Position numbers and translations under genes: made by a program. A stretch of 64,000 nt of DNA from Bacteroidia bacterium (GTDB taxonomy: Bacteria > Bacteroidota > Bacteroidia > CAIKAF01): positions 62,001 to 126,000 of the forward strand of contig JACVCJ010000004.1 of NCBI GenBank assembly GCA_016742095.1, written 5' to 3'. A model generated the notes under the pieces. The model was given only the letters and a program-made list of their open reading frames with translations. It had not been told where the DNA came from and ran no database searches. This document shows, piece after piece, positions 47,201 to 55,807 of this stretch. Each line of letters opens with the position of its first letter. The stretch's first letter is position 1.

Positions 47201-50200
47201 CGCTGGCTCAAAAGTACCGTATTCTCGCTCGACGATCTGCACTTTATCCTGGAAACGGGAGATGCAACGGCCGCCGCGAATTATAAAACGCCTGAAGAAG
47301 TGGCCGCCGCCGTCATCAGCCAGGTGCAGGGTTCTTCGGCCTTGTTGTTCGCCGATACCGTGTTTACACGCATCGACGGTATCACCGAAACACAGTCACG
47401 CGCCATTGTAGCTGCCAATACGGCTGTGCTGGAACCGGCCCCGGACGGGGTACACTACCGTCTGAAGACCGATTTTGACCCGGCCGCAGCGATCACCGTA
47501 CCGGCAGACATCAGCACCGCAGAAACGGATTTGCGCGCGCTGCTTACGCAGTACCATCCGCAGTACCTGCTGCCCTTCTATATGTCGGCCCAGCTGGGCC
47601 TTTCTGCGGAAGCCACCGCTACCATACTCACAGCCCTGGGCGCCGATCTCGACGATGATGCTTTTGTAAACGAATTGCAGGGCAGTACCACTCCGCCTGC
47701 TGCAATTACGGTCCTGGCCGCTAAACTGCTGCCGCTTTCTACGGTGTTTAAAAACCGTAAGTTCAGTGCAGAGGTAATTTCGTATATTCTTGCCAACCTG
47801 GATGTTTTCGGAATTACGGATATAGATCAGCTTACCGTAGCAACGGTGGAAAGGCTGGCTTCTTTCGAAAAATACATAGTGATCGCCGAAGACGGCAGTT
47901 CCAATATAGCACAACTGTCGGATGTACTGGGCGCCTTTGTGCCGGCTACACAGTACAGAACAGCCGATGCGCGTAAACTGGCGGCTGTACTGCAGACCCG
48001 CCCCGAACTGCTGGGCGCGGTGCACAATGTGGTGATTCCGGCTTCCAATGCCATAGAGGCGCTGGACCATTACCGCGCTTTCTGTGAAGTATGTGCCTAC
48101 ATCGGTATCAGTGCGGACGTGCTGCCCGATATCGTTTCATCGGACTACGTAAAACTGAACACGGCCACCCAGGCCATACTGGCGGCATTCCGCAGCAAAT
48201 ACAAAACAGAATCGGAACGGAAAGACAAACTGGAAAAATACCAGGATGCGCTGCGGGGCAAAAAACGCGCTTCGCTTACGACCTACCTGATCCATTCGGG
48301 TTTCCCGCAGTTTGAGAACGAGAACGACCTGTTCCACTATTTCCTGATCGATACCGAACTGGAAGGCTGTGCCCGCACCTCGCGCCTGGTGGCCGCCACT
48401 ATGAGCCTGCAGCTGTACATACACCGTATACTGCTGAACCTGGAACAGGATGACAAGGAGCCCGGTACGCCCGGCCGTATCCACGTAAAGGCCGATGATC
48501 TGCCCGCCGACGAGTGGGAATGGCGCCGGAACTACCGCGTGTGGGAAGCCAACCGCAAGGTGTTCCTGTACCCGGAAAACTATATAGAACCGGAACTGCG
48601 CGACGATAAATCGCCCCTGTTCGAGGAGCTGGAGAACGAACTGCTGCAACGCGAGATCAATGCCGATACCGTACTGGAGGCCTATGCCAGCTACATGCGC
48701 GGTTTCGACGAAGTGGCGCACCTGAAGATAGCCGGTTCGTACCACGAGAAGGACGAGAAGACCGAAACGGACGTACTGCACCTGCTGGGCGTTACGGCCG
48801 ATGATCCGGCGGTGTACTATTACCGCCGCGTGGAAAATATATACTATGCCGAAAAGAACGATAACCGCGGTGTGGTATGGGGCTCCTGGAAAAAGATAAA
48901 TGTACAGGTACCCGTGCGTAAAGTGGCACCCATCGTGTACAACGGCCGCCTGCACCTGTTCTGGGTACGCATAACCACCCTGGCCAATACGGTGTTCGAT
49001 AACAACCGCTCGATCTTTACGGGTTACAGTCACAAATTCTCCATCGAGTTTACCACGCTGAAACTGGACGGCACCTGGACCCCGACCCAGAAGCTGAATC
49101 TAAAGAACGTATATCCCTTCCAGGGCAATGGCGTGTTGCAGGACCCCCTGGCCGAAGATGCTGAACGCAGTTCCTACCAGAGCGCATTGGGCGAAATACT
49201 GCGCTCCTTCCCCTTCTTTAACTGGAATTCGGCCTGGAATACGGTCCGGGAGGCCATAGAAAAACTGAAGACCCCGAGGTACGCCCTGAACCCGCATTAT
49301 GTGGCTATTGATGAATATACGCTCGAAGGCTATCTCTGGGACGAAGTATATCCGGCCATCGACAAGAACAACCGCCTGGTGCTTACCGGGGCCGGTTACC
49401 AGCTGCGGGGCACCATCGATTTTTATAACCTGAGCCTGCAGAACAGCGGTGTACAGTATCCGACAGAGGTAAGTTACGAGGACCCGGCCATGGAGACCAT
49501 TGCCTTTGCCTACAACAAGCCCGGCAAGATCATGTTACGTAAGGGTAACAGCCTGCACCGTACCGAGTCTCCTGCCGTGCAGCTCTTCGATAATTACGCC
49601 TATGGTTCCCTGATCGTAAACACAAATGAGAACAATGAACTGCTGAAACGCCACTGGGCCCAGTGTACCCTGGATAATACCTTTAAGGAGGCTACGGGCG
49701 AAGAACTGCTGCGCATGCCCAGCGGCAGCGACGTACAGGTAGTGAACGGCGCCTATGGCGATGCCATACTGGATGCCAAAGGCGATCTGCTGTTCATGCA
49801 GGGAACAGCTTCTGATGAAAATGCCTACCTGCTGCACCGCATCGGTACCACCCTGAGTGAAACGCTTACACGCACCTTATTTACCAGCGGTGTGGAAACC
49901 ACCCTGAGCATTGAAACGCAGAAGGCCCTGAAAGAGGCGCCGGTGCCGGTAACGGTAGTGGGCGCACAGGTGCAGAACCTGGTGGTGAAGGACAAGATCG
50001 ACTTTAATGGTGCCTACGGCAACTACTACCGCGAGATCTTCTTCCACATTCCCTTCCTGCTGGCCAATCACCTGAACAGCCAGGGCAAATACGCCGAGGC
50101 GCAGAAGTGGTACCATTATATTTTTAATCCTTCGGCCAGTGAAGTGATCGATTTCTCTGACCCCGGACTTACGCCCGCACAGAAGAAAAAAATGGAACTG

Positions 50201-53101
50201 GACCGTAACTGGCAGTACCTGGAGTTCCGCGAGATCGATACCCAGAAACTGCGCGACCAGCTGAACGACAAACAGGCTATCGAAACCTACAAGAAAGATC
50301 CCTTCAACCCGCATGCCATTGCCCGCCTGCGTATGAGCGCCTACCAGAAGTGTATCGTAATGAAATACATCGATAACCTGCTCGACTGGGGCGATCAGCT
50401 CTTTACCCAGGATACCATGGAATCGGTGAACGAGGCCACCCTGCTGTACATCATTGCCCGCGAGATCCTGGGCGATCGTCCGGCGGAGATCGGCAGCTGC
50501 GGCGAGGGTAAGGCAGATCCGAAGACCTACGAGAAAATTCAGCCCCTGCTCGATAAAGGTTCCGAGTTCCTGGCCGAGCTGGAAAGCTATACCATTGTAC
50601 GTACACCGTCCAAAAAAGTGACCCCGCGTCCGTTTACCTACGGCTTCGTGGAAAATTCCACCATACGTGCCGGAGCCCGCAAGGCTATGAAAAAAGATAC
50701 CATGACCGGATCGGCCCGCATACTCATGGCCGTTGCCGATGGTTACGGCAGCAATTTCCGAGATGCTAAAGAGATCGAGGAAACACTCAACAAAAATATG
50801 CCCCAGGTGATGGTACGCGAGGTGGACGATAAGTTCACGGGTGCCTTTTCCACCGGTACCGTGCGTGGCCTGGAATGGAAACGCGATTCTATATACACGG
50901 CGAACAAATTCCGCATCCCGTCTTTCGGGTGGAGTATTCTGCGGCATGTGTCGCCGGTGTTCTGCGTACCCGGAAACAAAGACCTGCTGGCCTATTACGA
51001 CCGTGTGGACGACCGCCTGTTCAAGATCCGCAACTGCATGGACATACAGGGACAGAAACGTCAGCTGGCCCTTTTTGCGCCGGAGATCGATCCGCGTATG
51101 CTGGTGCGCGCCAAAGCGGCCGGACTTTCGCTCGACGATATCCTGAACCCGGTCAGTGGTAACCTGCCTCCGTATCGTTTTGCGTACCTGCTTGACCGGG
51201 CCAGGGCCTTTACATCGGTAGTGCAGAGCTTTGGTTCTTCATTACTGAGTGCCCTGGAGAAGAAAAGCGGGGAAGAGTTGTCATTGTTACGTATGTCGCA
51301 ACAGCAGGAGATCATGAACATGAGTTCGAAGAGCCGCCGCCTGGAGATCGATTCGGCCAACGAAGGCATCAAGGCCCTGAACGACCGTATTGAGTCTATC
51401 ACATACCAGATCGGCTACTACAATGGCCTCGAAGCAGAGAACCTGAACGGGAACGAGCGGGCCCAGCAGATATTCAGACATTCGGCATCAGCGTTGCAGG
51501 TAGCTGCGGGCCTCACCGATACCATTGCCGGGATAGTGTATCTTATTCCTCAGGTCGGATCACCGTTTGCCATGAAATACGGCGGTAAAGAAATGGGTAG
51601 CAGTGCCAGTGCATGGGCTATGGTAGCCAAAGATGCCGCTTCTGTGGCAGATGCGATAGCGGCTTCTGCAGGTCTGGAAGCCGGTTTTGAACGCCGGCGC
51701 CAGGGTTGGGTGCATCAGCGCAAAATGCTGGAGATCGAACTGAAGCAGACCCAGAAAAACCTGCTGGCCTCCGAGATACGCCGCGATATACTGATCGAAT
51801 CGGAGAAGATACACCAGCGCAACATGGAACACAACCAGGACGTAATGGACTTTTACGGCGAGAAGTTTTCGAATCTGGGCCTGTACACCTGGCTTTCGGC
51901 CACGATGCAGCGCCAGTTCCGCGAAGCCTACAACAACGCCCTGGCCATTGCACGTCTGGCTGAACAGGCTTACCGCTACGAAAAAGACGAGAGTACGGTG
52001 TTCATCGAGAACAACTATTTTGAATCGTCGCGTGCGGGACTGCTGGCCGGGGAACGCCTGCTGATGGCCCTGCAGACCATGGAACGCAGGTACATGGAAA
52101 CCAATTACCGCAAGAAAGAGATCGACCAGGCCTTCTCGCTCACCCAGATCGATCCGGCAGCACTGCTGATGCTGAAACGTACGGGCAGCTGCGACTTTGA
52201 GATTCCCGAGCTGTTCTTTGACCTGTTCTATCCCGGCCAGTACCGTCGTAAGATACAGGCGGTACGCCTTACCATCCCCTGTGTTACGGGGCCGTATACC
52301 AATGTAAGCGCCAGCCTGGCCCTGAGCGGCAGCCGTATACGCATGGAAGCTAAACCGGGAGCCTCCGAACTGAAGGAAGTACCCAAATCGAGGACCACGA
52401 TCATTGCCACGAGCAGTGCGCAGAACGATGCCGGCGTATTCCAGCTGAACTTTAAGGATGAGCGTTACATGCCGTTCGAAGGTGCAGGGGCCATCAGTTC
52501 CTGGAAACTTTCGCTGCCGAAGAATTTCCGGCAGTTCGATTACAGCACCATCAACGATGTGATCGTACACATAAGCTACACGGCCGAATACGACGAACTG
52601 TTCCGCGATAAGATAGAAGCCAACAACGAAGCTGTGGAAGGTACGCTGCTGAATATCCTGAAGAACAAGAACCTGTCCAGGACCTTCAGTCTGCGCCAGG
52701 AGTTCTCCGGCGATTTCCACCGGCTTACGGAGCAGCCCGTGAACCAGCCGGTAAGTGTAAAGATACAGAACAAGCACTTCCCGCTGTTTATGAACGGGCA
52801 GAACCTGAAAGTGACCAAGTCGCGGCTGATCCTGGTGACCGCACCCGGACAGAGCGTAAGCAATGTGAAGATCACCGTGAACGGTGCCGAGCAGAGCGGA
52901 TTTACAAAAGATCCGGACTTCGGGGATCTGTATACGAAAGATATGGGCAGCCTGCTGCAGAGCGGTATACTGAAAGACCATATCATTGCCGTTACGGCGG
53001 GCGGCAGCCTGGCGCCGGATACACCGCCGCTGCATAACCCGGCCATCGATACGGCCAAACTCGAAGATATGATCCTGTATGTAGAGTACAAGATCGGCTA
53101 A
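44270..53101 (+). CDS. Tc toxin subunit A (TcA), pore-forming translocation subunit
   Basis: TcA forms a bell-shaped pentamer that binds target cells and injects the TcC cargo through a central channel. The 2943-residue protein has an N-terminal alpha-helical region, the VRP1-type motif CEHCQSIYSPAAYFVDLMQF near residue 505, and a neuraminidase-like/receptor-binding region after about 1520 (VRKVAPIVYNGRLHLFWVRI). WYHYIFNPSASEV lies near 1945. A hydrophobic channel tip and long coiled coils follow (about 2400-2570; SALQVAAGLTDTIAGIVYLI), and then the TcB-binding domain with CDFEIPELFFDLFYPGQY (near 2645). It has no signal peptide. It lies 134 bases after the immunity-like gene, and a terminator follows. 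It is somewhat longer than typical TcA (about 2500 residues). Confidence 0.92.
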   Translation: MNKPDLIRLEKLARLTPKQIAEQDPDLYVKLSDRAGISLKNNVSERLKEAPDEVKAGLGKIDFSAAKLGTQDVKEVLSKNLLKGLTAAKKKELEEVVGRIPELGKIEDLVQPDLPLIMNPVFQVDLAKARMYRLSDIAGLSQVKTDKALVKEVGISSISSENLDGLVKSKVLSGDEARELGLVSNLYTFFDSDFELAEFVKKNQAPKEMQDLVKIDRAGWTKMIRDSKMELPEGLKAEEYAGLLYKKAETLFPEASLNQRLGKPDVKALLRELELLKPLFEQNEKLFGTVRFEELNTKGIKEAELEKMKSSYEKLLRLIRKYPGLRLDELFNGKGSPDEIGKELLGRTGLMERFLKNNPYVNYLSLSYTHDSEDLKQLNFDGFDEKEKGMVLQSVRSYQRIYSFTEDVENLETILDAGYHSSYHITSVTLPEFIASTKLKPEVAERYYENAHMSIIRTTGVMGSILDLLTGSFEWTGVGNINPSIKNYLRDIPGYQDLFGELAFCECEHCQSIYSPAAYFVDLMQFTERYVISKHFAGTNKDHVLNLKVRRPDLWTLPLTCDNTNTLVPYLDIINEILESYIAKKKGFAGDLNDRSAVEEFVYKGEIAIEKTNWKNFVYAFTQPFHLPLESVATYLGHFEKTRADIAVLLGKPQADVSRAVLHVSDKEFQLITQPDVTPAFLKRVYDVAFEPDGGKIKPFNAQLLLKPMGVNRKELGRLVKTAFISAGGTDNVVIQGERTDSDSIQNDVERIRNLSWEVLDRMHRFVRLWRKTSWTIEELDALLSLLTEKGISDGIEADTLTALGGIIQQQSDWKLSVEEWYALVYRVPQIVLKSGEKSMFDDLFNHDDVVAAEGSYPKNSVKLVHPALIIDRSAPNAEFSSARLMAGLNRSDDEILGLLRFLEQPLGITDIDSATEADRGFLLTAGNISLLYRHSALAALLNLPLNDLFRLLPLVPGLASGYVQTAAEFAEVIAFYRWLKSTVFSLDDLHFILETGDATAAANYKTPEEVAAAVISQVQGSSALLFADTVFTRIDGITETQSRAIVAANTAVLEPAPDGVHYRLKTDFDPAAAITVPADISTAETDLRALLTQYHPQYLLPFYMSAQLGLSAEATATILTALGADLDDDAFVNELQGSTTPPAAITVLAAKLLPLSTVFKNRKFSAEVISYILANLDVFGITDIDQLTVATVERLASFEKYIVIAEDGSSNIAQLSDVLGAFVPATQYRTADARKLAAVLQTRPELLGAVHNVVIPASNAIEALDHYRAFCEVCAYIGISADVLPDIVSSDYVKLNTATQAILAAFRSKYKTESERKDKLEKYQDALRGKKRASLTTYLIHSGFPQFENENDLFHYFLIDTELEGCARTSRLVAATMSLQLYIHRILLNLEQDDKEPGTPGRIHVKADDLPADEWEWRRNYRVWEANRKVFLYPENYIEPELRDDKSPLFEELENELLQREINADTVLEAYASYMRGFDEVAHLKIAGSYHEKDEKTETDVLHLLGVTADDPAVYYYRRVENIYYAEKNDNRGVVWGSWKKINVQVPVRKVAPIVYNGRLHLFWVRITTLANTVFDNNRSIFTGYSHKFSIEFTTLKLDGTWTPTQKLNLKNVYPFQGNGVLQDPLAEDAERSSYQSALGEILRSFPFFNWNSAWNTVREAIEKLKTPRYALNPHYVAIDEYTLEGYLWDEVYPAIDKNNRLVLTGAGYQLRGTIDFYNLSLQNSGVQYPTEVSYEDPAMETIAFAYNKPGKIMLRKGNSLHRTESPAVQLFDNYAYGSLIVNTNENNELLKRHWAQCTLDNTFKEATGEELLRMPSGSDVQVVNGAYGDAILDAKGDLLFMQGTASDENAYLLHRIGTTLSETLTRTLFTSGVETTLSIETQKALKEAPVPVTVVGAQVQNLVVKDKIDFNGAYGNYYREIFFHIPFLLANHLNSQGKYAEAQKWYHYIFNPSASEVIDFSDPGLTPAQKKKMELDRNWQYLEFREIDTQKLRDQLNDKQAIETYKKDPFNPHAIARLRMSAYQKCIVMKYIDNLLDWGDQLFTQDTMESVNEATLLYIIAREILGDRPAEIGSCGEGKADPKTYEKIQPLLDKGSEFLAELESYTIVRTPSKKVTPRPFTYGFVENSTIRAGARKAMKKDTMTGSARILMAVADGYGSNFRDAKEIEETLNKNMPQVMVREVDDKFTGAFSTGTVRGLEWKRDSIYTANKFRIPSFGWSILRHVSPVFCVPGNKDLLAYYDRVDDRLFKIRNCMDIQGQKRQLALFAPEIDPRMLVRAKAAGLSLDDILNPVSGNLPPYRFAYLLDRARAFTSVVQSFGSSLLSALEKKSGEELSLLRMSQQQEIMNMSSKSRRLEIDSANEGIKALNDRIESITYQIGYYNGLEAENLNGNERAQQIFRHSASALQVAAGLTDTIAGIVYLIPQVGSPFAMKYGGKEMGSSASAWAMVAKDAASVADAIAASAGLEAGFERRRQGWVHQRKMLEIELKQTQKNLLASEIRRDILIESEKIHQRNMEHNQDVMDFYGEKFSNLGLYTWLSATMQRQFREAYNNALAIARLAEQAYRYEKDESTVFIENNYFESSRAGLLAGERLLMALQTMERRYMETNYRKKEIDQAFSLTQIDPAALLMLKRTGSCDFEIPELFFDLFYPGQYRRKIQAVRLTIPCVTGPYTNVSASLALSGSRIRMEAKPGASELKEVPKSRTTIIATSSAQNDAGVFQLNFKDERYMPFEGAGAISSWKLSLPKNFRQFDYSTINDVIVHISYTAEYDELFRDKIEANNEAVEGTLLNILKNKNLSRTFSLRQEFSGDFHRLTEQPVNQPVSVKIQNKHFPLFMNGQNLKVTKSRLILVTAPGQSVSNVKITVNGAEQSGFTKDPDFGDLYTKDMGSLLQSGILKDHIIAVTAGGSLAPDTPPLHNPAIDTAKLEDMILYVEYKIG

Positions 53102-53119
53102 GAACAAACGGAAATAAAT

Positions 53120-53152
53120 AAAGTCCGGGTACATTTTGTGCCCGGACTTTTA
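53120..53152 (+). terminator. Rho-independent terminator after tcA
   Basis: AAAGTCCGGG / CCCGGACTTT, a 10-bp stem with an 11-base loop, ends in T residues 19 bases after the TcA stop. Confidence 0.85.
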
Positions 53153-53230
53153 TGTATGAGAAAAGCTGACATTGATTCCTATACGCTTATGGGTTGTAGA
53201 GCATAACAGATCATGTATATGGCTACTTTT

Positions 53231-53240
53231 CCCCCCCCCC
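53231..53240. repeat. Homopolymer tract of ten C
   Basis: Ten C in a row, in a non-coding stretch 130 bases after tcA. It is the longest homopolymer I noticed in the window, prone to slippage and to sequencing error. Confidence 0.9.
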
Positions 53241-53350
53241 TGGAATTATTGTACAGTTGTGTATGTTTATTTTCGGCGCTGCACCGTATTTTTTATAACT
53301 ATACGTTTATTGCATGACGGATATACGCGCGAGGGACGGCAGCGCGTACG

Positions 53351-53379
53351 GCCGGTCTCGCTTGCAGCGAGGCGCGCCC
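53351..53379. repeat. Hairpin repeat, copy 2 (right of Tc locus)
   Basis: GCCGGTCTCGCT-tgc-AGCGAGGCGCGCCC forms a hairpin (CTCGCT/AGCGAG). It shares CGGTCTC and AGCGAGGCGCGCCC with the copy at 34558-34587, in the same orientation. Confidence 0.7.
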
Positions 53380-53452
53380 TGTTTAGTTCTCTTAGCGGAT
53401 TCAATCAGGAAAAGACCACCCCGCAGGATGGTCTTCCCGTTCGTATCTGTGT

Positions 53453-53917
53453 TTATGGTTTCCAGACAAGTTGTGTGTTGCGGATACCGTAATCCGGCGT
53501 AAACGTAAAGCTGCCCACGGCGTGTTCCAGGTGTGCGGCATCAGCCTCGGAAAAGGACATAACACCCGGCGGCACGGCCCCGATGAGGTAATTGACAAGG
53601 CACTGATCTCCCTCGGGGATATGCATACCAAGCTTGATGGCCAGGTTATCGGTGCTGTCGGGGGCCTGGGCCAGCCATTCCGTGGCCGACATGGTGACCA
53701 GGTTATAGGTGTTGGCAGCGGTCTGGGAAGGGTTTGTGCTCTCAGTATAACTGAACAGCAGGCGGTCGTAACCGTGGGCTACCAGGCTGTCGGAAGTATT
53801 TTTATCGAACCAGAAAATGTGATAGGAATACGTGGGGTCGTCCTTTTTACAGGAAGGAAGAAGCAGGCAGAGGGTCATAAGCATCAGTCCGGCGAGGACT
53901 ATACGTTTTTGTATCAT
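53453..53917 (-). CDS. Lipoprotein of unknown function
   Basis: The 154-residue protein has a signal peptide with lipobox LLPSC (Cys23, in LCLLLPSCKKDD). The KKDD after the Cys is typical of Bacteroidota surface-lipoprotein leaders. The mature domain contains HIFWFDKNTSD and LIGAVPPGVMSF and looks beta-rich. No family is recognised. The start at 53917 is preferred because the signal begins there; the frame is open back to 53983. It is flanked on both sides by hairpin repeats. Confidence 0.7.
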   Translation of the reverse strand: MIQKRIVLAGLMLMTLCLLLPSCKKDDPTYSYHIFWFDKNTSDSLVAHGYDRLLFSYTESTNPSQTAANTYNLVTMSATEWLAQAPDSTDNLAIKLGMHIPEGDQCLVNYLIGAVPPGVMSFSEADAAHLEHAVGSFTFTPDYGIRNTQLVWKP

Positions 53918-54356
53918 AGTTGTGGATTTTTTACAGGTGTGTAAACAGGGTAGCGTCTCGCTGCAAGCGAGACCAGGCCGCACAGGATGCGGTATGTGCT
54001 AAAAACAGTTTGTTCATTCAGGAATTTTAACAGTCGGAGATAATAACCGGAAAGCGGGGAAATTTATTGTATGAGCCCTGGTATTTTTGACGAAAAAAAA
54101 TGTACCTGCTCAGTTCGACGGATATTTTATTGCATTTAATTATTTTATATTCATGTGTTTATGAAAATAATTGTCAAATGACTTTTTTTGTAGGAACGGA
54201 GTTTGCGGACAGGCGATCCTGTGAAGGGGGAGGCTCTTTTTGCGTAGATCCGGAGTAAAGGCCCGGCTTTTGACGATATACATTTTGCATATTTTAGAAT
54301 GAACGTCCTTGTTTTCAGTGGTTTGTCTTTATCTGAAAAGTCTCTATCTTTATCCT
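53918..54356. other. 439-base intergenic region
   Basis: It contains the hairpin repeat at 53955-53973. The remainder is AT-rich, with T-runs, up to the methyltransferase start. No gene or RNA was recognised. Confidence 0.45.
53955..53973. repeat. Hairpin repeat, copy 3
   Basis: GTCTCGCT-gca-AGCGAGAC is a perfect inverted repeat of eight bases per arm, upstream of the lipoprotein gene. It shares the CTCGCT/AGCGAG core with the other copies. Confidence 0.75.
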
Positions 54357-55013
54357 ATGGAAATTAAGACCTATTACGATACCATTGCACACGAGTACGA
54401 TATTTCGCGCTTTGCCAATTCGTACGGGGCCTATATTCATGCCCAGGAACTGGATTTCCTGCACAGTCACCTGCCGGAAAAGAGATCGGTACTGAGCCTG
54501 GGCTGTGGCACCGGGCGTTTTATGGAATTCTGTTCCGAAGGGGTGGACATTTCGGAAAATATGCTGAAGGAAGCCCGCAGCAAGCACCCGGACAAGAAAT
54601 TTGCCTGTTTCGACGGACTTACCCTGCCGTATGGAGATAATTCGCTGGACGCGGTGATCTGCTTCCATGTATATATGCACCTGGACAAAGCAACCGTACA
54701 GCATTCCATCCGCGAAGTGCACCGCGTGCTGAAGCCCGGAGGTACCTTTATCTTTGACGTGCCCTCGGCCCGGCGCCGCCGTACCCTGGGACAGCATAAA
54801 CAGGGCTGGCACGGGGCCAATGCCTTTGAGCGCAATGAGATCTATGCCTATACGCAATCCCTTTTTACCGAAGTGGACGTAAAAGGCATCGCGCTGTTTC
54901 CCGTACACCGCCTGCCGGAAAAAGTGCGCCCGGTATTCCGCCATGTGGAAGATAACCTGCTGCCTTTCATGAAAAATTTTGCCTCTTATTACTGCTTTGC
55001 TTTTGTAAAGTGA
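54357..55013 (+). CDS. Class I SAM-dependent methyltransferase
   Basis: The 218-residue protein has the standard SAM-binding motifs. Motif I is VLSLGCGTGRFMEF, followed by the acidic EGVDISENML, then LTLPYGDNSLDAVICFHVYMHL (motif II region) and LKPGGTFIFDVP (motif III). It resembles UbiE/Methyltransf_11 enzymes. The start is placed at 54357 because the N-terminus MEIKTYYDTIAHEYD is typical; the frame extends to 54309. Substrate unknown. The VanW-like gene starts within a few bases of its stop, so they form an operon. Confidence 0.88.
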   Translation: MEIKTYYDTIAHEYDISRFANSYGAYIHAQELDFLHSHLPEKRSVLSLGCGTGRFMEFCSEGVDISENMLKEARSKHPDKKFACFDGLTLPYGDNSLDAVICFHVYMHLDKATVQHSIREVHRVLKPGGTFIFDVPSARRRRTLGQHKQGWHGANAFERNEIYAYTQSLFTEVDVKGIALFPVHRLPEKVRPVFRHVEDNLLPFMKNFASYYCFAFVK

Positions 55014-55018
55014 TCTAT

Positions 55019-55726
55019 ATGCGAAAATTTGTCCCCTACCGCCTCCGCCTTATATTTTCATTGCTGAAGATGCATATACGTTATTTTGTGAAGGGATATA
55101 CGCTCCGGATGGGAAAAGCTTCGGAAAATATGCATTTTGAATACATTTCTTCGGTTTCACAGCCGGTATTCCGTACTTCTACTTCGGCCAATAAAATTCA
55201 TAACCTGAAACTGGCGTCTACGCATATACGAAAATACGTCTTTCAGCCGGGGGAATACATCTCGTTCTGGCATATGACCGGTGTTCCTGCGGCCGAAAAG
55301 GGATACCTGCCCGGCCGTAACCTGGTGAACGGTGTGCTGAAGGAAGAACCCGGCGGCGGACTCTGCCAGTTGTCCGGGCTCATGTATCACCTGGCGCTGG
55401 TAGCCGGACTGGAAATTGTAGAGCGTTATAATCATTCCGTAGATATTTACCGGGAAGAAGAGCGTTTTACCCCGCTCGGGGCCGATGCTACGGTGGTGTA
55501 TGGTTATAAGAACCTGTTGCTGCGCAATACTACCGCCAGTCCCTTGTATTTTGAGTTTATTGTCACCGGGGACCGGGCCGAAGGGCGTATCTGTTCAGCC
55601 GGACCGCTGAAGGAAAGTGAGCTGCGCTTTGAACGGGAGGAGAAGGATAAAAACCGCATTGTACACACGTATCGGAACGGGCTTTTGCTGAATACTTCGG
55701 TATACGGCATAAAGAACCCTGCCTGA
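55019..55726 (+). CDS. VanW family protein
   Basis: VanW-domain proteins accompany some vancomycin-resistance clusters but their reaction is unknown. The 235-residue protein shows the family core: NLKLASTHIRKYVFQPGEYI (residues about 60-80), SFWHMTGVPAAEKGYLPG and EEPGGGLCQLSGLMYHLAL. The last is the strongest signature (GGGxCQ). A basic, partly hydrophobic N-terminus (RLIFSLLKMHIRYFVKGY) could bind the membrane. A GTG at 55010 that overlaps the methyltransferase stop is an alternative start. A hairpin overlaps its stop codon. Confidence 0.88.
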   Translation: MRKFVPYRLRLIFSLLKMHIRYFVKGYTLRMGKASENMHFEYISSVSQPVFRTSTSANKIHNLKLASTHIRKYVFQPGEYISFWHMTGVPAAEKGYLPGRNLVNGVLKEEPGGGLCQLSGLMYHLALVAGLEIVERYNHSVDIYREEERFTPLGADATVVYGYKNLLLRNTTASPLYFEFIVTGDRAEGRICSAGPLKESELRFEREEKDKNRIVHTYRNGLLLNTSVYGIKNPA

Positions 55727-55745
55727 AGGAAAGTACAGGCAGGGT
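55716..55745. terminator. Hairpin at the end of the VanW gene
   Basis: ACCCTGCCTG / CAGGCAGGGT form a perfect 10-bp stem with a 10-base loop overlapping the stop codon. There is no T-run after it, so an intrinsic terminator is uncertain. Confidence 0.45.
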
Positions 55746-55807
55746 AAGGCAACGGGAAGGGCGGTCTTGTCAGGGTGGCTGCGTTGGGTTACAGGGTAGC
55801 AGCGTTA

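Larger units (their letters stand above)
53153..53452. other. Intergenic region with poly-C tract and hairpin repeat
   Basis: It contains ten consecutive C at 53231-53240 and the second copy of the hairpin repeat at 53351-53379. Short open frames (for example 53172-53492 plus) have no supporting features. Confidence 0.5.

Noticed and set aside
53172..53502. Short plus-strand frames after tcA
   Set aside because: They run through the poly-C tract and the hairpin repeat; no coding features.
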